A stretch of 64,000 bases of DNA from Tsukamurella sp. 8F (GCF_029167375.1 NZ_JARFTP010000004.1:1-64000); one strand, 5' to 3'. Positions 1 to 10,352 are shown, counted from the first letter of the stretch. Notes: generated by a model not told the origin, from the letters alone. A program made the numbers and translations.

Positions 1-35
<35 letters not shown>

Positions 36-41
36 CCCGGG

Positions 42-848
42 TCAGTTACCGGCGAGCTTCTTGTACATCTGGCCCACGATGGGCGCGATGATGGCCCTCG
101 GGGTGTAGTTGCCTGCCGTGGACATCGCCTTGGACAGCAGGCCAGGCACCACGCGCATCTGGTTCTTCTCCAGCGCGTCGATGCTCACCCGGGCCGTGTA
201 TTCGGTGTTGACCCACAGGAACTCGGGTACGACCTTCTCCACGGTGGACCGCTCCTCTTCGGGAGGCAGCTCGGTGCGCACGGGTCCGGGAGCCAGCAAT
301 GTCACGTGGACGCCGAACTCCTTGACCTCGCCGCGCAGCGACTCGGAGAAGGTGTTCGCGAAGGCCTTCGATGCCGCGTAGGTGGCGTTGTTCGGGATCG
401 GCATGTTGCCGGCGGCCGAGCCGGTCGTGAGGATGCCACCGCTGCCGCGCTTGACCATCTGCGGCAACACCGCGAGCGTCAGATCGTGCACCGCGGTCGC
501 GTTCAGCTCGAGCTGCGCTCGCTCGTATTCGGGATCGAGATCGATGACCTTGCCGAACGTTGCGGTGCCGGCGTTGTTGCAGACGATGGAGATCTCACGC
601 CCCGCGAATTCCTTGCACAGCTCGCCGCGCGCGACCGGGTCGGACAGGTCCACACCCCTGACCTCGACTTCGACACCGAACTCGGTGTGCAGCTTCGTGG
701 CGAGCTCCTCCATGGGACCGGTCGTCCGGGCCACCAGGATCACGGAGTGTCCGCGGCGCGCGAGCTCGGTCGCCAGGGCGATGCCGATTCCGGACGAGCC
801 GCCGGTCACGACTGCGCGAGCGGACTTGTTGGGTGCAGGTACTGGCAT
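42..848 (-). CDS. SDR family NAD(P)-dependent oxidoreductase
   Basis: This 268-residue protein is a classical short-chain dehydrogenase/reductase. It has the glycine-rich cofactor motif TGGSSGIG at residues 15-22, the NNAG structural motif near residue 90, and a catalytic Ser followed by YAASK near residue 156. The length is normal for the family. The substrate cannot be read from the sequence; a ketone or aldehyde on a lipid or acyl chain is a common role. It is the last gene of a probable minus-strand operon behind a PadR regulator and fadH, 22 bp after fadH, which suggests shared control and perhaps a related fatty-acid role. Confidence 0.85.
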   Translation of the reverse strand: MPVPAPNKSARAVVTGGSSGIGIALATELARRGHSVILVARTTGPMEELATKLHTEFGVEVEVRGVDLSDPVARGELCKEFAGREISIVCNNAGTATFGKVIDLDPEYERAQLELNATAVHDLTLAVLPQMVKRGSGGILTTGSAAGNMPIPNNATYAASKAFANTFSESLRGEVKEFGVHVTLLAPGPVRTELPPEEERSTVEKVVPEFLWVNTEYTARVSIDALEKNQMRVVPGLLSKAMSTAGNYTPRAIIAPIVGQMYKKLAGN

Positions 849-870
849 GGGTCCGAATCGTACCCAGCCG

Positions 871-2904
<2,034 letters not shown>

Positions 2905-3453
2905 TTAAGGCTGAGAGGGATTTCGGTTCAGGGCTGAGTGCACCTCGTCGAGCCATCCGACGAGTGCCTCCTCGATCACGATGCCGCCTCGCAGCACCAG
3001 TTGCTGCTGCAGCGCGGTGCCCGTCAGGGTGGACGGGTCCGGGTAATCGTTCTTCTCCATCGACCGGTAGAGGTCGACGCGTTCGGCGTGCGCCTCGCGG
3101 TGCCGGTGGATCTCGTCGGCCAGCGCGGGCAGGTCCTCCGGGCGTGCGCCGCGGATCTTGACGGCGAGTTCGTCTCTCAAGGTGGCCGGCTTTCCGGCTG
3201 TGGTGACCCACTCGGACAGGAAGGCGCGACCACCGTCGGTGACGGAGTAGACCTTGCGGTCCGGTTTGCCGTCTTGCGGCTCCTCGGTGAACATGACGAG
3301 CCCCTGGTCGGCCATGCGCGCCAGGGTGCGGTAGATCTGCTGGTGAGTGGCACGCCAGAAATGGCCGATCGAGCGGTCGAACCGCCGGGTGAGCTGGTAC
3401 CCGGTGCCCGCACGCTCGTTCAGCGATACCAGGATCGCGTGCTCCAAAGCCAT
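2905..3453 (-). CDS. PadR family transcriptional regulator
   Basis: This 182-residue protein has the PadR pattern: an N-terminal winged helix beginning MALEHAILVSLNERAG with GYQLTRRFDRS, a wing near KVYSVTDGGRAFL, and a C-terminal region rich in charged helices that mediates dimerisation. PadR proteins are usually repressors responding to small aromatic or lipophilic molecules. It is the first gene of the PadR-fadH-SDR set. A near-perfect 20-bp palindrome 27 bp upstream of its start is the obvious candidate operator, so it probably represses its own operon. The M. tuberculosis counterpart by context is Rv1176c. Confidence 0.88.
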   Translation of the reverse strand: MALEHAILVSLNERAGTGYQLTRRFDRSIGHFWRATHQQIYRTLARMADQGLVMFTEEPQDGKPDRKVYSVTDGGRAFLSEWVTTAGKPATLRDELAVKIRGARPEDLPALADEIHRHREAHAERVDLYRSMEKNDYPDPSTLTGTALQQQLVLRGGIVIEEALVGWLDEVHSALNRNPSQP

Positions 3454-3479
3454 GCCTGACGGTAACCTCGACCGAGAAG

Positions 3480-3499
3480 ATATGCAACTAGTTGCGTAT
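3480..3499. promoter_or_regulatory. Candidate PadR operator
   Basis: A 20-bp inverted repeat with half-sites ATATGCAACT and AGTTGCGTAT pairs at 9 of 10 positions around a central dyad. It lies 27 bp upstream of the padR start codon, where a repressor site for the padR-fadH-SDR operon would be expected. The ATGCAA/TTGCAT-like arms resemble sites seen for some PadR proteins, but this site is predicted from symmetry and position only. Confidence 0.55.
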
Positions 3500-3568
3500 G
3501 CCCGGCGTTCGGGGCTTCGTTGGTGGCGGGTACGCCGGCACGTTATGGGCGGCTATTATGACCGCGTT

Positions 3569-3642
3569 GCCTCCGTAGCTCAGTTGGATAGAGCAAGGGC
3601 CTTCTAATCCCTAGGTCGCAGGTTCGATTCCTGCCGGGGGCG
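3569..3642 (+). tRNA. tRNA-Arg (anticodon TCT)
   Basis: The 74-nt sequence folds into a full cloverleaf. The acceptor arms GCCTCCG and CGGGGGC pair with one G-U. The D arm is GCTC/GAGC. The anticodon loop CTTCTAA gives anticodon TCT, and the T arm is GCAGG-TTCGATT-CCTGC. The last base pair of the anticodon stem (C31/T39) is not a standard pair. No CCA is encoded, as in many actinobacterial tRNA genes. Confidence 0.93.
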
Positions 3643-3908
3643 CTCGCGCGAGCTCCTATCTCCGCAGGTAGGAGACTTATGATGGCCGATGAGATGCGCG
3701 ACCCAGCACGCTCAGGCGACTGCGGGCCGGTCCCGTCTCAACCCGCCGGGCGGCGGCTGGGCGGTGGCCACGAGCGCTCAGCCAAGGCGAACGTATAGCG
3801 CTCGAGTCGCCGTTCGCGAATGTGCCGCGTCGCTGCGTCCGTCGCTGTCCGGCGCTGTCCGGATGGCAAGTGATACGTCCTGTGAGCGCGAGCTGTTTGG
3901 CGAGACGA
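3643..3908. other. Gene-poor stretch downstream of tRNA-Arg
   Basis: No supported gene was found between the tRNA and the iron-transport gene. Right after the tRNA is a small hairpin (CTCCTA and TAGGAG arms, about 3653-3674) that could end tRNA transcription. A 39-codon open frame (3679-3798, ATGATG start behind GGTAGGAG) has a ribosome-site-like sequence but no recognisable features, and I do not call it a gene. Confidence 0.5.
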
Positions 3909-3927
3909 CGATGTTAGGCTCACCTTA
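3909..3927. promoter_or_regulatory. Candidate IdeR/DtxR iron box
   Basis: The last 14 bases, TTAGGCTCACCTTA, match 12 of 14 positions of the right-hand part of the known 19-bp iron box (TTAGGTTAGGCTAACCTAA); the left five bases match poorly. It lies 27 bp upstream of the preferred start of the siderophore-binding lipoprotein gene. This implies repression by an IdeR/DtxR-type regulator when iron is plentiful. Confidence 0.6.
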
Positions 3928-3953
3928 GTAGATGATCGATGCAGGGGGTGGCC

Positions 3954-4904
3954 ATGGGGTCTTCGCGGTTTCGGCGCGTGTCGGTCGCGGCAGCGGGTGC
4001 GCTCGCGTTAGCGCTGATCGTGTCAGGTTGCCGTTCTTCCGATTCCGACGACTCCGCGAGTTCGCAGACCACGGTTCGGTCTCCGCGTGGGGAGGTTGTG
4101 ATGCCTGTCGAGCCGAGGGCGGCGTTGGGGATGTACCCGACCGATACGGATCTTCTTGTGACATTGGGGTTCAAGGTCGCTCGGAGCCTGCCGACCCGCG
4201 ACGGTAAGGCTTTCCCGTCGTACTACCCACAGGCGGAGCTGACCGGGATCGAGACGTTCGCGAACTTCCCCGAGCATGCGTACGAGAAGATCGCCGCCGC
4301 GAAGCCCGATTTCATTCTCGACAGCCTCGGCTACGAGAACGGAACCCACAACAAGCTCGAAGGAATCGCCCCCACCTACACTTACAACGGCTTCGATGAC
4401 ACCCCGTGGCGGGAGCACTTCAAGACGGTCGCCGCAGCGTTGGGACGCACCGCCCAGTACAACGCATGGGTCGCCCGGTACGGCAAGCGGTTAGCCGAGG
4501 TGAAGGCGAAGGTCGGCAGCAAGGTCGAAGGAAAGACCATCGCACCGATCGTGTACAACAACGGAAAGTTTCTCAGTGCATGCCTGTCCTACGCGACGTG
4601 CTCGACCATGCGTGACCTCGGGGCCACGATTTACGCGGGCGCGTACGCGAACGGCGGCCACGGAGAGACTCTGAGCGCCGAACAACTGACGCGCCTTGGC
4701 CAGGTCGACCTCTTCATCGCCGCCTCGAACCCCGCTACGAATCTGCCCACCGTGTCCCAGGTTGCGAACGACCCGAGCTGGACGTCGTTGAAGGCGGTGA
4801 CTAACGGGCAGGTGATGCCCGTTAGCCGTGAGCTGGCGTTCGGCTCGCCGAGCGGACAGCTGGAGCTTCTCAACGTCATCGAGAAGTGGCTGAGCGCCCA
4901 CTGA
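3954..4904 (+). CDS. Iron-siderophore ABC transporter substrate-binding lipoprotein
   Basis: The mature protein has the periplasmic-binding fold of the FecB/FepB type (TroA/PF01497-like): an N-terminal lobe with YPTDTDLLVTLGFK, and a later segment EKIAAAKPDFILDS. It is a lipoprotein, with a positively charged start, a hydrophobic stretch and the lipobox VSGC around residue 24. I prefer the ATG at 3954 because AGGGGGTGG sits just upstream; an in-frame ATG at 3939 would add five residues. No permease or ATPase lies beside it, so partner subunits must be elsewhere. The upstream iron box supports a role in ferric-siderophore capture at the outer face of the membrane. Confidence 0.87.
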   Translation: MGSSRFRRVSVAAAGALALALIVSGCRSSDSDDSASSQTTVRSPRGEVVMPVEPRAALGMYPTDTDLLVTLGFKVARSLPTRDGKAFPSYYPQAELTGIETFANFPEHAYEKIAAAKPDFILDSLGYENGTHNKLEGIAPTYTYNGFDDTPWREHFKTVAAALGRTAQYNAWVARYGKRLAEVKAKVGSKVEGKTIAPIVYNNGKFLSACLSYATCSTMRDLGATIYAGAYANGGHGETLSAEQLTRLGQVDLFIAASNPATNLPTVSQVANDPSWTSLKAVTNGQVMPVSRELAFGSPSGQLELLNVIEKWLSAH

Positions 4905-4993
4905 GCTATGCGGTGAAGACATCGGCGAGTCCGTCATCGACCTCGCTGATGCGGCGATGATGGCCATAGAAGTGTTCTGACTTCGCCGGACCG

Positions 4994-5878
4994 TCACTTC
5001 GCGGCGCGGAGGACCTGCTCGACTTGTGCGAGCGTCTTTCGCAGCTCGGCGGCTGAGGTCTCGCGGAACACGGCGGCGTCGCCCGCTTCCGCGAGTACCG
5101 CCGTGTGCACGCGCTCGTCGTGGTACAGCGCGGCGAGGCGCTCCAGGTCCGTCCTGCGTGGATCGCCGGCGCGTGCGGCGAAGATATTGACGTACTGTGC
5201 GAGGTCCGGGCGGTCGGGATCGTCGGTGTAGATGGTGTCCTTGTCGGTCAATCCGAGCTTCACCGCGAAGGTGTCGTCGACGAAGCCGGCATCCACGCTG
5301 TCGAGCGAGGGGCCGATCTGCGTGGGGTCGAGCGTGGTGAGTTGCACCTTGGATCGCTCGCGGTCGACATCCGCGAGCGTCGACTGCCAGTTCCCCGCTC
5401 CGCCGCGGAATGTGACTAGGCCTGCCGCCTCCAGGCTCAACAGGGGACGGATCTGGTTGGCGGGATTGTTCGACAAGGCCACGTGGCCGCCACGTGGTAT
5501 CTCGGCCGTGGCGTGCCAGCGTTTGGAGTAGAGCTTCAGCGGATAGATCTGCGTGGCGCCGACCGGTGTGAGCTGAGTCTTATTGTGCACGTTGTAGTTC
5601 GCCAGGTATCTGACGTGCTGGAACTGGTTCAGGTCGATCGTGCTTTCCGCCAGCGCCGGATTCGGTTGGTCGTAGTCGGCGAACGAGACCAGTCGCACAT
5701 GGAAACCGTGCTCGGCGGCGACCTGCGTGAAGACCTTCCAGTGCGGTTGGCCGATATCGACCACGCCCAGCTTGATCTGGCCGTCGTCTGATCTTCGTGA
5801 ACACGCGCTGAGTGTTGTCGCGGTGACGGTGAGGAGAACGAGGACGAGAACGGTGAGTGCGCGGAACTGTCGGGTCAC
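4994..5878 (-). CDS. MetQ/NlpA-family substrate-binding lipoprotein
   Basis: This 294-residue protein belongs to the MetQ/NlpA family. It has a signal peptide with lipobox LSAC, then IKLGVVDIGQPHWKVF and an FADYDQPNPAL segment equivalent to the MetQ motif FTDYQAPNQAL in the neighbouring gene. It also has the NQFQH motif and the SNNPANQ ligand loop. It is transcribed away from a second MetQ-type gene, with a 192-bp shared upstream region. It may bind methionine or a related amino acid (D-methionine or a methionine derivative) and share the MetNI membrane complex encoded next door. Its divergence from the neighbour suggests a different ligand preference. Confidence 0.82.
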   Translation of the reverse strand: MTRQFRALTVLVLVLLTVTATTLSACSRRSDDGQIKLGVVDIGQPHWKVFTQVAAEHGFHVRLVSFADYDQPNPALAESTIDLNQFQHVRYLANYNVHNKTQLTPVGATQIYPLKLYSKRWHATAEIPRGGHVALSNNPANQIRPLLSLEAAGLVTFRGGAGNWQSTLADVDRERSKVQLTTLDPTQIGPSLDSVDAGFVDDTFAVKLGLTDKDTIYTDDPDRPDLAQYVNIFAARAGDPRRTDLERLAALYHDERVHTAVLAEAGDAAVFRETSAAELRKTLAQVEQVLRAAK

Positions 5879-6070
5879 GATGCCGAGGATGCTGTGAAGA
5901 CTCCGATTCGGGAAGGCCTGCGCTCACCCTGATCGCGACGCGCAACCGAGATCTGTGGATTATGTTCTGTCTGAATGCAATCCGGATAGTAGGCAGTAGT
6001 ACGTGGTCAGGGCCCCGGTGCGGTTGATGTCCTTTCTGCGGGTACGCTGCGTAACGGCTGACTGTCGGTA
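5879..6070. promoter_or_regulatory. Divergent promoter region between two metQ-type genes
   Basis: This 192-bp intergenic region must hold promoters for both metQ-type genes. Part of it (about 5950-5990) is richer in A and T than the surroundings. I looked for an S-box or SAM-IV type riboswitch and did not recognise a conserved core, and I found no clear operator palindrome. Confidence 0.45.
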
Positions 6071-6964
6071 ATGTCCCGATGCGTGAAGAGCAGACATCTC
6101 GTGTTTCCGGTACTACTGGCCGCGACCCTCACCGTCGCCGGCTGCGGTGGCGGGGCCGGCGATTCGAAGGACTCGAAGACGGTCACCATCGGCGTGACGA
6201 ACGTGTCGGAGTCCTACTGGAAGGTCTACGAAGCTGCCGCGAAGAAGCATGGAATCACGGTCAAGCTCAAGGGTTTCACTGACTATCAGGCGCCCAACCA
6301 GGCACTCGCAAGCGGTGAGATCGACGTCAACGAGTATCAGCACTGGCAGTTTCTGGCGACCTACAACGTGAAGAATCACACCGATCTGGTTCCCGTCGGT
6401 TCGACTGCCGCCTATCCGCTGCCGCTGTACTCCAGCAAGCACAAGAAGGTCTCGGAGTTCCCGCAGGGTGGGACTGTCACGGTGCCCAACGACCCCGTCA
6501 ACGAGGCGCGTGCACTGCTGGTTCTCGATAAAGCCGGCTTGGTCGAGCTCAAAGAGCGGAATCCGTTCGTCACCCCGGCGGACATTGTTGAAGGCTCGTC
6601 CAAGGTGAAGGTCAAGCCTGTGGATGCGAGCCAGACCGCGCAGACCCTGGACAGCGTCGACGGTGCCGTGATCAACAACGACTACGCGGTGAAGGCGAAG
6701 CTACCTGAGAGCTCGATCCTGGCGAAGGACGATCCGGCAGCGCCCGAGGCGGCGGCGTACCTCAACGGTTTCGTCGTCCGTAAGGCGGACAAGGACAATG
6801 CGGTGTACCTGCAGCTGGCCTCGATCTTCCACGAGCCGGAGGTCGAGACGGCGGTACGGAAGTCGGCGGGCGACCTTATCGTGTTCGCGAACAAGCCGGC
6901 CGCAGAGCTGCAGGCCACTACCACCCAGCTCGAAGCGCAGGTGCGTGAGCACGGCGCCGGGTAG
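6071..6964 (+). CDS. metQ: Methionine ABC transporter substrate-binding lipoprotein MetQ
   Basis: This 297-residue lipoprotein has a signal peptide ending in lipobox VAGC, then KTVTIGVTNVSESYWKVYE, the family motif FTDYQAPNQAL, an NEYQHW segment, and VPNDPVNEARALLVL in the ligand loop. These are diagnostic of MetQ/NlpA proteins that bind methionine and deliver it to MetNI. The gene is followed 10 bp later by metN and then metI in the usual Q-N-I set. The ribosome site before the ATG is weak, so the precise start is less certain than the family call. Confidence 0.9.
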   Translation: MSRCVKSRHLVFPVLLAATLTVAGCGGGAGDSKDSKTVTIGVTNVSESYWKVYEAAAKKHGITVKLKGFTDYQAPNQALASGEIDVNEYQHWQFLATYNVKNHTDLVPVGSTAAYPLPLYSSKHKKVSEFPQGGTVTVPNDPVNEARALLVLDKAGLVELKERNPFVTPADIVEGSSKVKVKPVDASQTAQTLDSVDGAVINNDYAVKAKLPESSILAKDDPAAPEAAAYLNGFVVRKADKDNAVYLQLASIFHEPEVETAVRKSAGDLIVFANKPAAELQATTTQLEAQVREHGAG

Positions 6965-6974
6965 CCGACCCGCC

Positions 6975-8021
6975 GTGACTGTGGGATCCGGTGGCGCGGC
7001 GGTCGAATTTCGCTCCGCCAGCAAGACTTTCAGCGGAAAGCACGCCACGCACGCGCTCCGGGACGTGACGTTCACGGTGCGGGAGGGATCCATTACCGGA
7101 GTGATCGGTCCCTCCGGTGCCGGGAAGTCCACTCTTCTGAGGACGGTTAATGGCTTGGAAAAACTGTCCACGGGTGAGGTATTCGTGCACGGCACCGAGG
7201 TGGGCACCTTGGGTGAGCGTCGGCTCAGCGTCCTGCGCGCGGATATCGGCATGATCTTCCAGCGCTTCAACCTGATGGCGGCGCGGACGGTCGCAGGCAA
7301 CATCGAGTACCCGCTCAAGCTGGCGGGACGGTCCCGCGCCGAACGGAAGCAGCGGGTCGGCGAGCTCCTGGACTTCGTCGGCCTGACGGACAAGGCCGGG
7401 CAGTACCCGAGTCGGCTCTCAGGCGGACAGAGCCAGCGCGTAGGCATCGCCCGCGCGCTCGCCAGTCGCCCTCGTCTGCTTCTCGCCGACGAGGCGACCA
7501 GCGCGTTGGATCCCGGAACCACCGACGAGGTATTGGCGTTGCTGGCGCGCATCAACCGCGAGTTGGGCACCACGATTCTGGTGATCACTCACGAGATGGA
7601 CGTCGTCCGCCGCATCTGCGATACCGTCGCGGTCCTGGACCACGGACGTCTCGTCGACTTCGGAGACGTCTACGAGGTCTTCGCCGCGCCGTCGTCCGAC
7701 GCCACGCGTGGGCTCGTGGACGCCGCAGTCCACGACCGACCGTCGGGTGACGTGCTTGCGCGCCTCGCGCGGGCATACCCGGGCACCGTCGTCAGTATCG
7801 CCGTTCGCGACGATCCTTCCGCTCCCGACCCGGCCGAGGTGCTCGTCAGGCATGGATGCCGTCCGCGACTGATCTACGGCGGAGTATCCGAGGTGGGAGA
7901 GCGGCCGTTCGGTTCGGTCACATACTCCGTGAACGGGCCCGACGCCGCAGTCGCCGCTGCGCTGTCCGAGCTCGGCACCGCGGCGTACCGTCATGAACTT
8001 CGAGAACAGGTGCAGCCATGA
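6975..8021 (+). CDS. metN: Methionine ABC transporter ATP-binding protein MetN
   Basis: The protein contains Walker A (GPSGAGKS), the ABC signature LSGGQSQRVGIARAL, Walker B (LLLADEATSALD) and the switch His in VITHEMD. A C-terminal regulatory NIL/ACT-like domain (from about VVSIAVRDDP to the end) normally gives feedback inhibition by internal methionine. I chose the GTG at 6975 because it follows the metQ stop by 10 bp and gives the usual length of 348 residues; the open frame extends further upstream into metQ. The stop overlaps the metI start by 4 bp, indicating translational coupling. Confidence 0.93.
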   Translation: MTVGSGGAAVEFRSASKTFSGKHATHALRDVTFTVREGSITGVIGPSGAGKSTLLRTVNGLEKLSTGEVFVHGTEVGTLGERRLSVLRADIGMIFQRFNLMAARTVAGNIEYPLKLAGRSRAERKQRVGELLDFVGLTDKAGQYPSRLSGGQSQRVGIARALASRPRLLLADEATSALDPGTTDEVLALLARINRELGTTILVITHEMDVVRRICDTVAVLDHGRLVDFGDVYEVFAAPSSDATRGLVDAAVHDRPSGDVLARLARAYPGTVVSIAVRDDPSAPDPAEVLVRHGCRPRLIYGGVSEVGERPFGSVTYSVNGPDAAVAAALSELGTAAYRHELREQVQP

Positions 8022-8689
8022 GCTTCTCGGACGTCTTCGACCCCGATATCTGGCCGGTTTTCGTGCAGGCGATCATCGACACCATCCGGCTGGTCGCCGT
8101 GACCCTGGTGATCGGCGGTCTGCTCGGCCTCGTCTACGGCACCCTGTTGTACGCGACTCGCAAGGGCAACCTGCTGGAGAATCGCTTCGTCTTCGTAGCC
8201 CTGAACATCCTCGTGAACATAGTCCGCCCGATCCCGTTCATCATCTTCGTGTCGGCCATAGCCCCGCTGACGACCAAGGTCGTCGGCACTCGAATCGGCG
8301 TCGACGCAGCTGCTTTCGCGATGACCGTGATGGCGCTCTTCGTGATCGGGCGCGTGGTCGAGCAGAACCTGGTCTCGGTCGATCCGGGTGTCGTCGAGGC
8401 CGCGCGCGCCATGGGGGCAGGGCGGCTCCGCACTCTGGCGACGGTTGTCGTGCCCGAGGGGCTCGCGCCTCTCGTGCTCGGCTACACGTTCATGTTCGTC
8501 GGGATCGTCGACATGTCGGCGATTGTCGGCGCGGTGGGGGGCGGCGGTCTCGGCGATTTCGCGCTCCAGTACGGCTACCAGCAGTACAACTGGAAGCTGA
8601 TGTGGGTCGTGATCGTCGTGTTGATCGTCATCGTCCAGGTGGCCCAGTGGTTCGGCAACTCACTCGCTCGCCGGCTGCTGCATCACTGA
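8018..8689 (+). CDS. metI: Methionine ABC transporter permease MetI
   Basis: This 223-residue protein is a polytopic membrane protein of the binding-protein-dependent permease family. It has about five hydrophobic segments and the cytoplasmic EAA loop (VVEAARAMGAGRLRTLATVV), which docks on the MetN ATPase. The start codon overlaps the metN stop (ATGA). It completes the methionine importer with metQ and metN. Its last 62 bp are also covered by the 3' end of the NUDIX gene on the other strand. Confidence 0.93.
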   Translation: MSFSDVFDPDIWPVFVQAIIDTIRLVAVTLVIGGLLGLVYGTLLYATRKGNLLENRFVFVALNILVNIVRPIPFIIFVSAIAPLTTKVVGTRIGVDAAAFAMTVMALFVIGRVVEQNLVSVDPGVVEAARAMGAGRLRTLATVVVPEGLAPLVLGYTFMFVGIVDMSAIVGAVGGGGLGDFALQYGYQQYNWKLMWVVIVVLIVIVQVAQWFGNSLARRLLHH

Positions 8690-9290
8690 TCCCCTTATCT
8701 CGCGCCACGCTTTCGACGTCGTGCAGTTTGCGCAACATCCGCGCGGTGTGCGGGTCGAAGCGCGTCTGCTCGGCCGCCGCGATCTCGTCCCGATACCACC
8801 AACGAATCGACCGATACTCGGCGGGATCGACCGTCAGATCGGTCTCGCGCGAGTGTCGGAGTACATACCAGAGACTGACGTCATTATGCACATCGCTCGA
8901 CCCGACGGTGTCGGTGACGGTGAGGAACAGCGGGTGCCGGCCGACTTCCGGGTGAAACATCGCATCGATACCGAGTTCCTCATGACACTCACGGATCACG
9001 GTGTCGCCGGGGTGCTCACCCGGTTCCACGTGCCCACCGGACGGAAGCCAAAGGCGTGCCTTCACATGGTCGCCTAGGAGGACCGATCCGTCGTCCGGAT
9101 CGACGACGAGGAAGTACGAGACGAGGTGTCGCATAGGCTCGACGGGCGAGCTGACTCGGCGGAACACGTCGGAAGTCTCCTCGAGCCACCCGAGTACGTC
9201 GCGACGGTGCTCGGCCTCTAGTGGATCCAGGGGGACGATCCGCCTCACTTCCTCGATGATCGTTGCATGCAGCGCTCGGTCGGTCGGCAT
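8628..9290 (-). CDS. NUDIX hydrolase
   Basis: The protein carries a complete NUDIX box: GGHVEPGEHPGD followed by the REcHEELGI core. This box binds divalent metal and hydrolyses nucleoside diphosphates linked to another group; the exact substrate is unknown. The frame is open back to 9392, but that would start inside the first codon of the divergent VOC gene. In-frame ATGs at 9290 and 9320 are more likely; I give 9290 (220 residues). The 3' end overlaps metI by 62 bp in antisense, which is unusually long. Confidence 0.8.
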   Translation of the reverse strand: MPTDRALHATIIEEVRRIVPLDPLEAEHRRDVLGWLEETSDVFRRVSSPVEPMRHLVSYFLVVDPDDGSVLLGDHVKARLWLPSGGHVEPGEHPGDTVIRECHEELGIDAMFHPEVGRHPLFLTVTDTVGSSDVHNDVSLWYVLRHSRETDLTVDPAEYRSIRWWYRDEIAAAEQTRFDPHTARMLRKLHDVESVARDKGISDAAAGERVSCRTTGPPGR

Positions 9291-9390
9291 GGTCGAGAGA
9301 GTAGGCGTGGGGTACGACATGTGACCGTAGTGAGACGGCGGGGCGAGTTCCCTACTACGAGGCACTCCGACGGATACTAGGGTCGGCTGC

Positions 9391-9801
9391 ATGGCGCTGA
9401 CCGTGGAGAGGTTCGATCACATCGTCCTGAACTGCCACGATGTCGGAGCGACCGCTGCGTGGTATGAGCGAGTGCTCGGAATGCGGGTCGAGCGGTTCGG
9501 TTCATCCCGACGTGTGGCCCTCGCATTCGGGAACCAGAAGATCAACCTCCGTCCCCTCGGTGCGCTCGAGCAGGATCCGGGCTGGAGCACCGGCGTGACC
9601 GAGGCGGCGGGATCAGAGGACCTGTGTTTCGTCACCACCGACACGCCCGATCAGGTGCGCGCGCACCTGCACGAATGCGGCGTCGAGATCACCAACGGGC
9701 CGGTTATGAAGATCGGCGCACTGGGGCCGATGACATCGCACTACTGCCGCGACATCGACGGCAACCTCATCGAGATCGCGGTATACCCGGCTGACCAGTA
9801 A
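9391..9801 (+). CDS. VOC family protein (glyoxalase/dioxygenase superfamily)
   Basis: This 136-residue protein has the single-chain vicinal-oxygen-chelate pattern: DHIVLNCHDVGATAAWYERVLGM at the start of the first beta-alpha-beta module, and HYCRDIDGNLIEIAVY at the end with the metal-binding Glu. It most resembles the GLOD5-like subgroup. The VOC fold covers isomerases, dioxygenases and drug-binding proteins, so activity cannot be assigned. It stands alone between the NUDIX gene and the convergent TetR gene. Confidence 0.85.
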   Translation: MALTVERFDHIVLNCHDVGATAAWYERVLGMRVERFGSSRRVALAFGNQKINLRPLGALEQDPGWSTGVTEAAGSEDLCFVTTDTPDQVRAHLHECGVEITNGPVMKIGALGPMTSHYCRDIDGNLIEIAVYPADQ

Positions 9802-9815
9802 CCGGGCGCGGAGCG

Positions 9816-10352
9816 CTACCGCGCGCGCAGGCCGTCGATGAGGACGGCGAATTCGAGGCCCTCGGGATCCACGTCGGGGGCACAGACCACACGCGAGATG
9901 CCGACGAGGATCGCATCCGGCGTGAAGTCCGCGCGGAGCGTCCCCTCGGCCTGAGCGAGTGCGATCAGCCGAAGCAGCAGGCCGTTGCTTCGTGCTATCA
10001 GATCGGGAAGGCCCGGATCGCGGTGGTCGTCGTCGATGAGCGAATGGGTGAGGCCGAGCGGGAGAGCGACGCATCGGCGCAGAACCGCGACCAATCCGTC
10101 GAACGCGGTGATCTCCGCTTCGCCGATGCGGCCGAGTGCATCGGCGCTGGACACGTTCAGTGCCTGTAGCGATTCGGAGCCGATGTGCTCGATCAGCGCC
10201 CGCCGGTCGGGGAAGTGGCGATAGACCGCGCCCACGCTGAGACCGGCAGCATCCGCGATCTGCTGCATAGCCCCTCCGGTTCCGCAGCGGCGGAACACAC
10301 CTACCGCCGCGCGAACGATCTGATCGCGGTTCCGGCGAGCATCGGCTCTCAT
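9816..10352 (-). CDS. TetR family transcriptional regulator
   Basis: This 178-residue regulator begins with a standard TetR helix-turn-helix: RDQIVRAAVGVFRRCGTGG, then MQQIADAAGLSVGAVYRHFPDRRALIEH. The C-terminal part is a divergent ligand and dimer domain. A GGAAGGGATCG ribosome site precedes the ATG at 10352. It faces a broken luciferase-like oxidoreductase gene across a short region holding two matching 23-bp palindromes, so it very likely controls itself and that gene. Confidence 0.9.
   Translation of the reverse strand: MRADARRNRDQIVRAAVGVFRRCGTGGAMQQIADAAGLSVGAVYRHFPDRRALIEHIGSESLQALNVSSADALGRIGEAEITAFDGLVAVLRRCVALPLGLTHSLIDDDHRDPGLPDLIARSNGLLLRLIALAQAEGTLRADFTPDAILVGISRVVCAPDVDPEGLEFAVLIDGLRAR

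Noticed and set aside
4905-4993. Protein-like minus-strand stretch (SEHFYGHHRRISEVDDGLAD, then a stop) between the iron lipoprotein and the MetQ-type gene
   Set aside because: It looks like the end of a protein but has no start or upstream continuation. It may be a gene remnant or chance; too short to call.
5879-6070. SAM-sensing riboswitch before metQ
   Set aside because: No conserved core of S-box or SAM-IV RNA could be recognised, and the region is short for both promoters.
3643-8690. Genomic island integrated at tRNA-Arg
   Set aside because: No integrase, no repeat of the tRNA 3' end and no shift in base composition were seen.
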